Of a stretch of DNA of 64,000 nt, positions 20,000-29,437 are shown piece by piece. Source of the stretch: Nitrosomonas sp. (GTDB taxonomy: Bacteria > Pseudomonadota > Gammaproteobacteria > Burkholderiales > Nitrosomonadaceae); the NCBI GenBank assembly GCA_020852475.1, contig JADZAR010000184.1:1-64000 (forward strand). Reading direction: 5' to 3'. How positions within the stretch are numbered: position 1 is the first letter of the stretch; the number at the start of each line of letters is the position of its first letter. The position numbers were made by a program, and so were the translations under genes. The notes below the pieces were generated by a model that saw nothing but the letters and a program-made list of their open reading frames with translations, had not been told where the DNA came from and searched no databases.

Positions 20000-20061
20000 G
20001 CGCTGTTATCCCGCAATGAAATGAAAACCGAATCGCAAAAATGAATGATCTGGAGATCACT

Positions 20062-21786
20062 ATGGAAAGAATTTCCGTGTTTATTGTGAAAAAAATGTTT
20101 ATAGGGCTGCTTCTCGGTCTGTTGTCGATTTTAAGTCTGCCGGTACAGGCATTTCCTGAAGGTGATGCGGAAAAAGGCAAGCGATTGTATGAACAGGGTG
20201 TCAGTCATAACGGCCAGCCGGTAAAGGCGTTGGCTCAGGATGGAATTATTTTTCAGGGTGAAGATGCAAGCTGTTTGCGGTGTCATCGCCGCAGCGGTTT
20301 TGGCGGGAGCGAAGGGGGATTTTATGTTCCGCCCGTTTCGGCCAACTTCGTTTATGAACCAAGCCGGAAAGACCGTAACGACCGTTTTCGCGCGGCGTTT
20401 CTTGAAGCCCAGAATATCCAGCACTGGGTGCGTGTGAGAATGCCGCGGATGCGCCCGGCTTATACCCCTTCAACACTGGCGGTTGCGCTTCGGGAAGGAC
20501 ATAATCCCTCAGGCACTGAATTCGATCAATTGATGCCGCGCTATCAGCTTGACGATCAGGATGCCGCAAATCTGTCCGCCTATCTGGCAATACTGTCGAA
20601 GACAATTTCTCCGGGCGTGGATGATCATTATCTGCATGTCGCAACGGTTGTCGGGCCGAACGTGAACCCCGTCGAACGGGACGCCATGCTTGAAACAATG
20701 CAGGCTTACGCGCGTTGGTATAACGAGCGGTTGTACAGCGATATTGCCCACGAATCTTCCGCACGCGCCTATGGCATGGATGTGCGGAATTCCACACGTT
20801 TGTGGAAACTGCATATCTGGGAGCTGGTTGGTCCACCGGAAACATGGCGTGCGCAACTCGAACATTTTCAGCATCAGCAACCGGTTTTTGCGATGGTGAA
20901 CGGATTGGTGAATAATGCATGGTCGCCGATAGCCACATTCTGTGATGACATGCGCATGCCCTGTCTGCTGCCGCTGACCGAATTGCCGCCGGATCGGCGG
21001 GAGGATCAAGGCGGCTATAGTTTTTACTACACACGCGGTTTGCAGCTCGAAGCCGATATTCTGAGCATTTATCTGGAGAATATGCCGGATCGCCTGGAAA
21101 ATTTAGTGCAATTGCATGATGCCAGCCGTTTCGGCGCGGAGCCGGCGTTACGTCTGGCCGGTCAACTGTCCGCTCGCCTGCCGGATTTAGCGATTCAGAC
21201 AATCCCGTATGAGAATCCACGGGCGTTGGAAGCTATTTTGAAGAATCTGCGCGGTAAAGTTGGAAAAGACCAGGGTATTGTTGTATGGAGTCATCCTGAC
21301 GATGATTCGATACTGGAAATATTGCAACGTTCTGGCGTACAGGAACAGCCGGTGTTTATTCCGGCGCATATGTTGAGAAAACAGATGGCGCATGGGCGGA
21401 GCGAGTTTTCCAGCCCGTTGCCGGATAATCTGTATATCACCTGGCCGTTTTCGTTACCGCAAACCTATCAGGCTGATGCATTCAGAGTGCGTGGCTGGAT
21501 GCGGTCAAGAGGTCTGCCGGTTAAGGATGAAAGAATCCAGATGCTCAGTTATTACGGCATGAACATTCTGCGTGACAGCACGCGTCATTTGTTTGAGCAT
21601 TTTTACCGGGATTATCTGGTGGAACGTATCGAGCACGAAGTCGAAGGCAGTCCCCATCCCGGAATTTATCCGGCGTTTTCTCTGGGGCCGGAGCAGCGGG
21701 TCATGTCCAAAGGTGGGTATATACTGAAACCAGACGAGGCTCGGAAAAGCACACTGAGCGTTGTGGCGGACTGGATTGTGCCTTAG
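20062..21786 (+). CDS. cytochrome c / periplasmic substrate-binding-protein-like fusion
   Basis: Signal peptide; one heme motif CLRCH; candidate axial Met in FDQLMPRYQLDDQDAANLSAYLAILS; C-terminal ~370 aa resembles type 1 periplasmic-binding fold (ATVVGPNVNPVERDAMLETMQAYARWYNE..., FAMVNGLVNNAW, GYSFYYTRGLQLEADIL). Confidence 0.85.
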   Translation: MERISVFIVKKMFIGLLLGLLSILSLPVQAFPEGDAEKGKRLYEQGVSHNGQPVKALAQDGIIFQGEDASCLRCHRRSGFGGSEGGFYVPPVSANFVYEPSRKDRNDRFRAAFLEAQNIQHWVRVRMPRMRPAYTPSTLAVALREGHNPSGTEFDQLMPRYQLDDQDAANLSAYLAILSKTISPGVDDHYLHVATVVGPNVNPVERDAMLETMQAYARWYNERLYSDIAHESSARAYGMDVRNSTRLWKLHIWELVGPPETWRAQLEHFQHQQPVFAMVNGLVNNAWSPIATFCDDMRMPCLLPLTELPPDRREDQGGYSFYYTRGLQLEADILSIYLENMPDRLENLVQLHDASRFGAEPALRLAGQLSARLPDLAIQTIPYENPRALEAILKNLRGKVGKDQGIVVWSHPDDDSILEILQRSGVQEQPVFIPAHMLRKQMAHGRSEFSSPLPDNLYITWPFSLPQTYQADAFRVRGWMRSRGLPVKDERIQMLSYYGMNILRDSTRHLFEHFYRDYLVERIEHEVEGSPHPGIYPAFSLGPEQRVMSKGGYILKPDEARKSTLSVVADWIVP

Positions 21787-21812
21787 GCCTGTTATCTTAT
21801 TCGATCATTGTT

Positions 21813-24203
21813 TTATGGTGCAAGTATCAGTGTATGTTTCGTTTTGCCCGGCATGAAGGGTGTCGGGCGGCCTGATACCCAACCGGCATGTCCGCTGCCG
21901 TAATAGGGTGATAGCGGGTGACCGCTCTGACCGCCCGGCATGTCGAAATAACCGGCTTCTTCCTTGCCGGGTGCTACGACTGAACGCTGTGATGCGCCGA
22001 AATCCGGCGTCTGGATGCGCGGCATATGCACATCGCCGGGCAGCGGATCGGCTGGCATGTCCAGATAGTGTGCGAGCCATTTGGGTAGATGCCGGCTCAG
22101 TGGATGGCGGATATGCGCCGCGTTGTCTTCTCCCCAGGTGCGTGCGGTGATATCGCCGGGTTGCTGTTGCAGCGCTTCAATGGCCTGGGTGACGCAATGT
22201 GAAAGAAAATCATCCCAATTGTCGTAGTTTGCCGGCAGCAGGTGTGCGGGGCGTTCTTCCAATATTCGCCAGACGGCATGCTCGGCCTGATTCAACCGTG
22301 GCAGCTGATACGCCGGATGGGCTTGCCTGACATCAACGGTTAGTGCGGTGAGAATGGCGCGGATGACTTCATGACGAAAGCCGCGCACAATCCGGTAAGC
22401 CACCGAATCCGCCGCCGCGCGGCCATCCCAGTCTTTCAATACCTGTTCCAGGCGTTCGGTTGTTTCAGTTCGCTTTGACTGTTTGAGTAGGTCAAGCAGC
22501 AAAGTATGCCAGTGCGTAAAAAAGATGGCGCGATGATCGAGTTGAATGGCGAATAAATCGTCAGCGGTGAATCGTTCGAGCGCAAACAGATTGTCGCGAA
22601 TCTGTTTTGAGCGCGCGCCGAGATCGTAGCCGCCGTCGCCAATGATGGGCAACGCATCCGCATTTACAGTGCGCGTGTTCGCGGTCCATAAACGACCGCT
22701 GTCCGGATTGCGGATCAGCGGATATTCGGTTGGGTTCAGCCAACCCAGCCACCCGGTGCCGGGTGTGCTCCAATCCGCGGGCAGTTGCGGATCAAAATCG
22801 TCTGAGCGCACCGGAATGCGTCCGGCGATCGTCCAGAGAATATTGCCCTGTTTATCGCCGGCGATAAAATTTTGCGCGGGCATGCCGGTTTGCTGCGCAA
22901 TAATGGCGGCTTCATCAGTCGTTCGCGCGTGCTCCAGTTCGATCAAATTCAGGTTGATACCGCCCGATTGAAACGCTGTCCAGGCGATGGCCAGCGGCGC
23001 GCCATCGTGATCGCGTGCAACGATCGGTCCCCACTCGGTTTCGCGCACGGTAATCACTTTGGCGGGAGCGTTGCGCACATGAATGGTTTCCGGGAATGTC
23101 CGAACCGATTGCCAGCCGGATGTGCCAAGGTAGCGCGACCGGTTATCCGGATCCAACGTGACGCGCACCCAGTCGGTAAAATCGCCGTAACTGTTGGTGA
23201 AACTCCAGGCGATATGCCGGTTGGAGCCGATGACCATGGCGGGTACACCCGGCAGCGTGATGCCGGTAATATCAGCTTGCCGTGCAAGGCGCTGGCTTCC
23301 CGGAAGCGTGATCAGCCGTGTGCGGAACCACAGATTCGGCACGCGCAGCGTCAAATGCATGTCGTTGGCGACCAGCGCCGCGCCATCCGTAAAGGCAGTC
23401 AGATCGCCGGCAACCGCAAAATTGTTACTGCCCGGCATCGATTCCTCAAAGACCTGCGCGCCGGCAAGCAACGGCACGTCTCTTGTGCTGAGATCAAAAT
23501 CACTGGCGGGCGGCAGCGGCGGCCATTCGAGCGGCTCGCCGGTCAGCGGCGCGTCCCACGGCCCGCCGCTGGCAGTTAAAAAGCGGAACAGCGTGTCCGG
23601 TAATTCCGCGCGCAGGAACGACAATCCCAATTCACGCCGGCTGCTCGATTCATTGAGTGTGACAAACATCGAAAAAATCACCAGCAATGTATCTTCCTCA
23701 AGCCATTCGACGGGGTGCGTGCGGGTGAGCAGATAAGGATAAGGACGTACCGTCAGCGCATCGAGCCCTGCATTCACTCCCGCGCGATAAATTGTCAGTA
23801 ATTGCCGCTGCTCTTCCGGCAATTGTTCGAGAATCTGTCGGGCGCGGGCGCGCATGCGGTATTGGCGCGATTCCATATCCAGCGTCAGCGCACCTTCGCC
23901 GAAAATGGCGGCCAGCTCGCCAGCCGCCTGGCGGCGCATCAGATCCATTTCGAAAAAACGCTCCTGCGCATGCACAAACCCGAGCGCGCGGGTGACATCC
24001 AGCCGACTGTGGCCGGTAATCGTCACGCTGCCCAGCGTATCGCGCTCAACAGTAACCGCTGCTCCGAGGCCGGATAAATGTGATTCGCCGGTGTATTGCG
24101 GCAGGCTGCCGCGAATCAGCAGCCATGCCAGGAACGTGAGCAGCAGGCAGCACCCGAAAAGTGTTGCGAAGCAATATTTGAAAAATTTTAAAAATCGTAA
24201 CAT
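21813..24203 (-). CDS. penicillin acylase family protein (Ntn hydrolase)
   Basis: 796 aa; ERDTLGSVTITGHSRLDVTRALGFVHAQERFFEMDLMRRQAAGELAAIFG; catalytic Ser in ESMPGSNNFAVAG. Confidence 0.92.
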   Translation of the reverse strand: MLRFLKFFKYCFATLFGCCLLLTFLAWLLIRGSLPQYTGESHLSGLGAAVTVERDTLGSVTITGHSRLDVTRALGFVHAQERFFEMDLMRRQAAGELAAIFGEGALTLDMESRQYRMRARARQILEQLPEEQRQLLTIYRAGVNAGLDALTVRPYPYLLTRTHPVEWLEEDTLLVIFSMFVTLNESSSRRELGLSFLRAELPDTLFRFLTASGGPWDAPLTGEPLEWPPLPPASDFDLSTRDVPLLAGAQVFEESMPGSNNFAVAGDLTAFTDGAALVANDMHLTLRVPNLWFRTRLITLPGSQRLARQADITGITLPGVPAMVIGSNRHIAWSFTNSYGDFTDWVRVTLDPDNRSRYLGTSGWQSVRTFPETIHVRNAPAKVITVRETEWGPIVARDHDGAPLAIAWTAFQSGGINLNLIELEHARTTDEAAIIAQQTGMPAQNFIAGDKQGNILWTIAGRIPVRSDDFDPQLPADWSTPGTGWLGWLNPTEYPLIRNPDSGRLWTANTRTVNADALPIIGDGGYDLGARSKQIRDNLFALERFTADDLFAIQLDHRAIFFTHWHTLLLDLLKQSKRTETTERLEQVLKDWDGRAAADSVAYRIVRGFRHEVIRAILTALTVDVRQAHPAYQLPRLNQAEHAVWRILEERPAHLLPANYDNWDDFLSHCVTQAIEALQQQPGDITARTWGEDNAAHIRHPLSRHLPKWLAHYLDMPADPLPGDVHMPRIQTPDFGASQRSVVAPGKEEAGYFDMPGGQSGHPLSPYYGSGHAGWVSGRPTPFMPGKTKHTLILAP

Positions 24204-24375
24204 GCGCCGTAAGTATTAAATTCGCCAGAATTGGCTGGATGACAGGGTTCGGAAACCGGGAATTTTAACAACCTGTTAACGCGATAAAAGGATGTAATCC
24301 GGCCTGTTATTCCGATTATCGAACCTGTCAGTCTGACATATTATTGTAAGACATTTAGATCGGGAAATATTCTCA

Positions 24376-24482
24376 AGCGCTTTTCTAAAAATCCATGACT
24401 TATGACATGGTCATCCGATGTTGCGTCAATATTTTTTGTTCCCAATTCATTTTTTAACACGCTGAATTTTTAGAAACGCCCT
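24376..24482. repeat. intergenic repeat with terminal inverted repeats, copy B (shorter)
   Basis: GCGCTTTTCTAAAAATCCA ... TTGCGTCAATATTTTTTGTTC ... TGAATTTTTAGAAACGCC. Confidence 0.7.
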
Positions 24483-24523
24483 CCAGCTTATTTCACAACA
24501 CATACTCGGATTGATTTATAAAA

Positions 24524-25063
24524 TTGTCTTCGCTATCGCTATCGCTATCGCTATCGTCCCGTGTCCGGCAATCTGCATTTACTTTAATCGAGCTTCTGGT
24601 CGTCGTGGCGATTATCGGTATTCTCGCCACGATCGCCGGGCCGATCTACAGCGACTATATCGATCGTGTAAGGACTGTGCAGGCAGTCCGGGATATCAGC
24701 ACGATTTCAAAAAGCATTGCGGTTTATGCCGCGAGCAATGGGGACCGTTACCCGGATTCGTTAGTGGAAATCAACATGGATACGATGCTGGATCCCTGGG
24801 GTAACCCTTATCAATATTTGAATCTGTCCAAATCCAAAAATGGAAATGAAAACGAAAATGGAAATGGCAAAGGCAAAGGTCAGGATACAAATGTGGGTAA
24901 GGCCCGGAAAGATCGTAATCTGGTGCCCATCAATTCGGATTACGATCTTTACAGTATGGGAAAAGATGGTGCGAGTGTATCGCCGCTAACCGCGAAAGCC
25001 AGCCGCGACGATATCATCCGGGCGAATAACGGCCGTTTTATCGGTCGTGCATCGGATTACTAG
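24524..25063 (+). CDS. type II secretion GspG-like / type IV pseudopilin, probable TTG start
   Basis: SAFTLIELLVVVAIIGILATIAGPIYSDYIDRVRTVQAVRDISTI...DPWGNPYQYLN. Confidence 0.8.
   Translation: MSSLSLSLSLSSRVRQSAFTLIELLVVVAIIGILATIAGPIYSDYIDRVRTVQAVRDISTISKSIAVYAASNGDRYPDSLVEINMDTMLDPWGNPYQYLNLSKSKNGNENENGNGKGKGQDTNVGKARKDRNLVPINSDYDLYSMGKDGASVSPLTAKASRDDIIRANNGRFIGRASDY
24531..24556. repeat. hexanucleotide tandem repeat (CGCTAT)x4.3
   Basis: cgctatcgctatcgctatcgctatcg, encodes SLSLSLSL in the pseudopilin leader. Confidence 0.95.
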
Positions 25064-25070
25064 GCGCGTC

Positions 25071-27887
25071 ATGCAGTTCCGGCAAAAAATCTTCCGCAGC
25101 AGGGTTGCCCGGCGGATGTTGATGTTTTTTATTTTGTCGACGTTCATTCCCGTATCTTTTCTGGCGTACCTGTCTTATTCGGAATCCAATGATATGCTGC
25201 TGAAAAAAGCGCATCATCAACTCGATGCCGCTGCCAATAGCTACAACAAAGTGACATACGACCGGTTGTTGCTGGCTGAACAGGTGTTGCAGGATGCTGC
25301 GTTGAAACTTGTCCAGGGCGCTGGCGCGTTTAACACGGATAATCAGCTGATCCAGAGAATTCGCAGCTTGACGCTTTTTCAACCCGGCGGCGGTTCAAAA
25401 AAACTGCTGGGCGGAATGCCGGCTATTGAATCGTTGAATTCAGCCGAATTGAAACACCTGGCGTCCGGCAAAACTGTACTGAAAACCCGATTCGATGGTA
25501 CTGAGCGCGCTATATTGTTTTTGACTGCACTGAATCAGGGTATGCCGGAAAAGGGTATTCTGATCGCGGATATCCGGCCTGATTATCTCTGGGGCGATCC
25601 CGAATCACTGCCGCTCGATATGGGACTGTGCATTACCGATGAGCACTATGTGACGCTGTATTGCGCAAACCAGCCGGAAACCGTCAATGTCGCGCCGCCG
25701 TTAAAACAGGCCGCACATCAGACGAAAGGCGCGTTTCATTGGAATGAGGGTGGAATGACGTATGTCGCCAATTATCATGAGATATTTCTGGAGCCGCATT
25801 TTCTGCTGCCGCGCTGGCTGGTTGTCGCCATCCAGCCGGAAGCGGATGCACTGGGCAATATGACGCGTTTCAGCACCCTATTCTGGGGCAGCGTTATCCT
25901 TTCCGTGCTCGTCATTCTGTTGTTCAGTATGGTACAAATCAGGCGGGTTCTTGTGCCGCTGGAAAAATTGATCGAAGGCACGCGCAGACTCGGTAATCGT
26001 GATTTCGCGACACAGGTGGATGTTGTCAGCACCGATGAATTCGGCGAACTGGCGGTCTCGTTTAACCGGATGACGGCACAATTGGGGGTGCAATTCAGAA
26101 CGATGACAGCGTTGTCGCGTATCGACCGGGAAATTTTATCGGGGCTGGATACCGGCAAAATTGTCAGGTATGTATTGACGCATTTACGTAGCATGATCAA
26201 GGCGGATTTTGCGGCGGTTTCTGTCTTTAATCAGGATATGCCTGAGAAGGCCGTGTTGCATCTGCTGGACGATAAACAGATCAGTACGCTGGTTTATGAT
26301 CTTTCCAGTGCACTGCAGGAATTGCTGCAAACCGGTTCCGAAGGCGTCTGGTTAGACCGGCAGGCTATCGGCAAGCTGAGTTTGGTTCAGGAAACAGAAT
26401 CCGCTTTACAACGTCTGAGCCGTATATTCATTTTGCCATTGAGCTGGAAAGATCAAATGGTCGGCTATATTTCTCTGGGATTCGACGCGCCGCCCGGCTG
26501 GGACCACGAAGATACGCGACGCATTCATGATTTTGCCGACAGAGTGGCTGTTGCGCTATTCACCAAAAACCGGGAAGAATTATTGCTTCGGCAGGCGCGT
26601 ATCGATGCGCTGACGGAATTACCGAACCGGTTTCTTTTCATGGAGCAGTTGCAGAAGGAAATCGCCCAGAATCAGCGGAGCGAGCGCAGGCTGGCTGTGT
26701 TATACATCGATCTGGACCGCTTTAAAATGGTCAATGACAGTTACGGGCACTCGACTGGCGACGAACTGCTCCGTGAAGCCGGAAAACGGCTGCGCGACTG
26801 TATTTATAAAGGCGACACCGTGGCCCGTCTGGGTGGTGACGAATTTGCCGTCATCATCAGCGAGCTGGATTCAGAGCAAATGGCAAAGTCTGTGGCGGAA
26901 AAGATTATTGCTGTTTTGAGTCAGCCCTTTATTTTTAATAATGAAAAGAATGTTCTGGCTGCCAGCATCGGTATAGCTATCCATCCGCAGGATGGCGAGG
27001 AGATTGCCAACTTGATGAAGAACGCCGATATCGCCATGTATCGCGCCAAGGAAAAGGGCGGCAATCGGTATATCTTCTTTGAAGAAAACATGAATACGGA
27101 AGTCAGTAAGCGCGCGGCCATCGAACGCGGATTGCGCGATGCCATTACTGAACGTCAGTTTGTTCTGTATTACCAACCGCAGGTCGAGCCAAAATCCGGA
27201 TTGGTGCGCGGCGTTGAGACGCTGGTGCGCTGGAATCACCCTGAATCAGGATTTGTCTCTCCCGGTACTTTTATACCCATTGCAGAGAATACCGGCTTGA
27301 TCGTCGATATCGGGCGTATCATTTTGTATGACGCCTGCGCGCAGTTCCGTCAATGGCTTAACGCCGGTATTCAACTGGAATATATCGCGGTAAACGTTTC
27401 TGTTAAACAATTTCAGCAACCTGATTTTTTTCAGATGATCGAACATGTGCTTGAAACCTATCGTTTACCGCCACACTGTCTGGAGCTTGAAATTACTGAA
27501 AGTACTTTAATGGATGATACCCAGGTTGTGCTGGCGGTGCTTGAAAAACTCAAAAATCTGGGCGTGCAGTTGTCCATTGACGATTTTGGAACGGGTTACT
27601 CGTCGATGTCCTATCTGGAGCAGTTGCCTTTCGATACCATCAAGATCGATATGTCGTTCGTGCGGAAAATTCGGGAAAACGGTGAAGGCGGCGTTGTTGC
27701 TGCGACGATTGCCGCTATGGCGCATGCGCTGAACAAGAAAATCGTTGCTGAAGGCGTGGAAATCCAGGCGCAACTTGATTTTTTGATCCAATGCGACTGC
27801 GAATTGATTCAGGGCTATTATTACAGCCGCCCCTTGGCGGCGGATGAACTGGCAATTTACGTGAAAAATAATCACCCCGCGATTTAA
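25071..27887 (+). CDS. membrane diguanylate cyclase/phosphodiesterase (HAMP-GAF-like-GGDEF-EAL)
   Basis: TM segments, HAMP, ARLGGDEFAVII, ETLVRWNHPESGFVSPGTFIPIAENTGLI, SIDDFGTGYSSMSYL, AEGVE. Confidence 0.92.
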   Translation: MQFRQKIFRSRVARRMLMFFILSTFIPVSFLAYLSYSESNDMLLKKAHHQLDAAANSYNKVTYDRLLLAEQVLQDAALKLVQGAGAFNTDNQLIQRIRSLTLFQPGGGSKKLLGGMPAIESLNSAELKHLASGKTVLKTRFDGTERAILFLTALNQGMPEKGILIADIRPDYLWGDPESLPLDMGLCITDEHYVTLYCANQPETVNVAPPLKQAAHQTKGAFHWNEGGMTYVANYHEIFLEPHFLLPRWLVVAIQPEADALGNMTRFSTLFWGSVILSVLVILLFSMVQIRRVLVPLEKLIEGTRRLGNRDFATQVDVVSTDEFGELAVSFNRMTAQLGVQFRTMTALSRIDREILSGLDTGKIVRYVLTHLRSMIKADFAAVSVFNQDMPEKAVLHLLDDKQISTLVYDLSSALQELLQTGSEGVWLDRQAIGKLSLVQETESALQRLSRIFILPLSWKDQMVGYISLGFDAPPGWDHEDTRRIHDFADRVAVALFTKNREELLLRQARIDALTELPNRFLFMEQLQKEIAQNQRSERRLAVLYIDLDRFKMVNDSYGHSTGDELLREAGKRLRDCIYKGDTVARLGGDEFAVIISELDSEQMAKSVAEKIIAVLSQPFIFNNEKNVLAASIGIAIHPQDGEEIANLMKNADIAMYRAKEKGGNRYIFFEENMNTEVSKRAAIERGLRDAITERQFVLYYQPQVEPKSGLVRGVETLVRWNHPESGFVSPGTFIPIAENTGLIVDIGRIILYDACAQFRQWLNAGIQLEYIAVNVSVKQFQQPDFFQMIEHVLETYRLPPHCLELEITESTLMDDTQVVLAVLEKLKNLGVQLSIDDFGTGYSSMSYLEQLPFDTIKIDMSFVRKIRENGEGGVVAATIAAMAHALNKKIVAEGVEIQAQLDFLIQCDCELIQGYYYSRPLAADELAIYVKNNHPAI

Positions 27888-27920
27888 CAGGTTGTTGAAA
27901 AACGTATCGAGGCAGTCAAT

Positions 27921-28018
27921 GTAAAGCAAAACCAGTCTTCGTATCTTCAGCGCGTGCTGTGATAATGAGGTTCCCCTCTGTACTTTGCCGGGAATGAAAG
28001 GTTTTTCCCTTGCTTTAC
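27921..28018. repeat. intergenic element bounded by 9-bp inverted repeats
   Basis: GTAAAGCAA (27921-27929) ... TTGCTTTAC (28010-28018). Confidence 0.5.
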
Positions 28019-28096
28019 TATGCATCAATGATTTTCATGTTTCGTTAAGATGGCGTTGTTTTTTGTATGAAGACAATTTTCCTTGTGAGCCTGTGA

Positions 28097-29389
28097 ATGG
28101 AAATCAGCAGTTCTGAATCTGTCTATAAAATAAGAGTCCGTGATTTGCGATTCGGCATGTACGTCAGTCAACTCGACCGGCCCTGGCTGGAAACACCTTA
28201 TGCCTTGCAAGGCATCTTGATTAGAGATGTGGAAGATATACTGGAACTCGAACGCTATTGTACGTACGTCTACGTCGACTTCAACAAAAGTGAACAACAT
28301 ATTGTCCGGAAATATCAGCCGGCGCCGCAGAAGCAAACCGTTTCCGATCAGCCTGCCCGGACTGTTCCAAAGGTTTATCTCACACCCAGACTGGATACTG
28401 AAAGAACCCCCTTTCATGGTAATCAGAATTATGTTGATCAAAGCTCTGTTACTGAAGAGCTGACTGTTGCAAGCAAAGTGCATGGTCTTGCGCTGGAAGT
28501 TATCAAGGAAATAAAAACAACTATCGAGCGCAGCGATACATTTGAGGTTCGCGACGCCCGTAATGCCGTCTACGCCATGAGTGAAAGTATCGTGAGAAAT
28601 CCGGATGCGATGCTTCTTCTCGCAAAACTCAGGTCGTCCGGAGATGTACTGTATGACTGTTCGATAAACTATTCGATTCTTCTGCTTGCATTTGGGCGCC
28701 ATCTATGTCTTCCACGCGCGGAGCTGTCCATGCTTGGACTGGGTGGTTTGCTGATGGATATCGGCAAACTGCGTATTGCACCGGAAATCGTACAGAACCG
28801 GAGCCTGCTCAAAATGGAAGAAAGAAACATAATGAAAAATCATGTCGCCTACGGCGAAGAACTTATTCGGCAGTCCGAAAACATTCCTCAGGCAGTGTAC
28901 GATATTGTGGCGCAACATCATGAACGGGAAGATGGTAGCGGCTACCCGAGAGGATTGTTTGCCAATCAACTGAATACATTTGCGCGCATGGCTGCCATAG
29001 TCGATTGTTACCAGGAACTCGTTCAAGCACAAACCGATTCCGCGACAACCAGTACGCTGCAAATATTCAACCAGCTTAAAGCATTGTCACAGAGTGGTCT
29101 TAATGCCACGCTGGTCGAGCAATTTGCACATTGCATTGGCGTTTTTCCTGTTGGTGGTCTTGTGGAGCTTAATACGGGTGAGGTGGCCATTGTTTTGACC
29201 CATTGCCGGTCTAAAAGGACTCTGCCGTTGGTAATGGTGATATTGGACGCAGCTAAAAAACCCTATGTGGAGCCGGAGAAAAGAGATTTGCGACTACTCA
29301 AACCTGGTCCGGATGGCATTCCCTGTACAATTGCACGGGATTTGCCGATCGCGGCATATGGCATCGATGTAAAAAAATATTATTTATAA
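28097..29389 (+). CDS. degenerate HD-GYP domain protein with DUF3391-type N-terminus
   Basis: IRVRDLRFGMYVSQLDRPWLETPY; GGLLMDIGKLRIAPEIV (His of HD replaced by Met); HHEREDGSGYPRGL retained. Confidence 0.85.
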   Translation: MEISSSESVYKIRVRDLRFGMYVSQLDRPWLETPYALQGILIRDVEDILELERYCTYVYVDFNKSEQHIVRKYQPAPQKQTVSDQPARTVPKVYLTPRLDTERTPFHGNQNYVDQSSVTEELTVASKVHGLALEVIKEIKTTIERSDTFEVRDARNAVYAMSESIVRNPDAMLLLAKLRSSGDVLYDCSINYSILLLAFGRHLCLPRAELSMLGLGGLLMDIGKLRIAPEIVQNRSLLKMEERNIMKNHVAYGEELIRQSENIPQAVYDIVAQHHEREDGSGYPRGLFANQLNTFARMAAIVDCYQELVQAQTDSATTSTLQIFNQLKALSQSGLNATLVEQFAHCIGVFPVGGLVELNTGEVAIVLTHCRSKRTLPLVMVILDAAKKPYVEPEKRDLRLLKPGPDGIPCTIARDLPIAAYGIDVKKYYL

Positions 29390-29437
29390 GGCGACGCAAC
29401 ACACCACTGGTTGAATTCCTGTACAGTCAGTTTCTTC

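Noticed and set aside
20246-21220. 324-aa minus-strand ORF opposite the cytochrome c-PBP gene
   Set aside because: Arg/Pro/His-rich shadow ORF antisense to a gene with clear motifs and signal peptide; no domain or RBS support.
22872-23579. 235-aa plus-strand ORF opposite the penicillin acylase gene
   Set aside because: Antisense shadow of a strongly supported CDS; low-complexity basic composition.
24531-24556. CGCTAT repeat as a phase-variation on/off switch
   Set aside because: Six-base units keep the reading frame, so slippage changes length rather than switching off translation; reported only as length variation.
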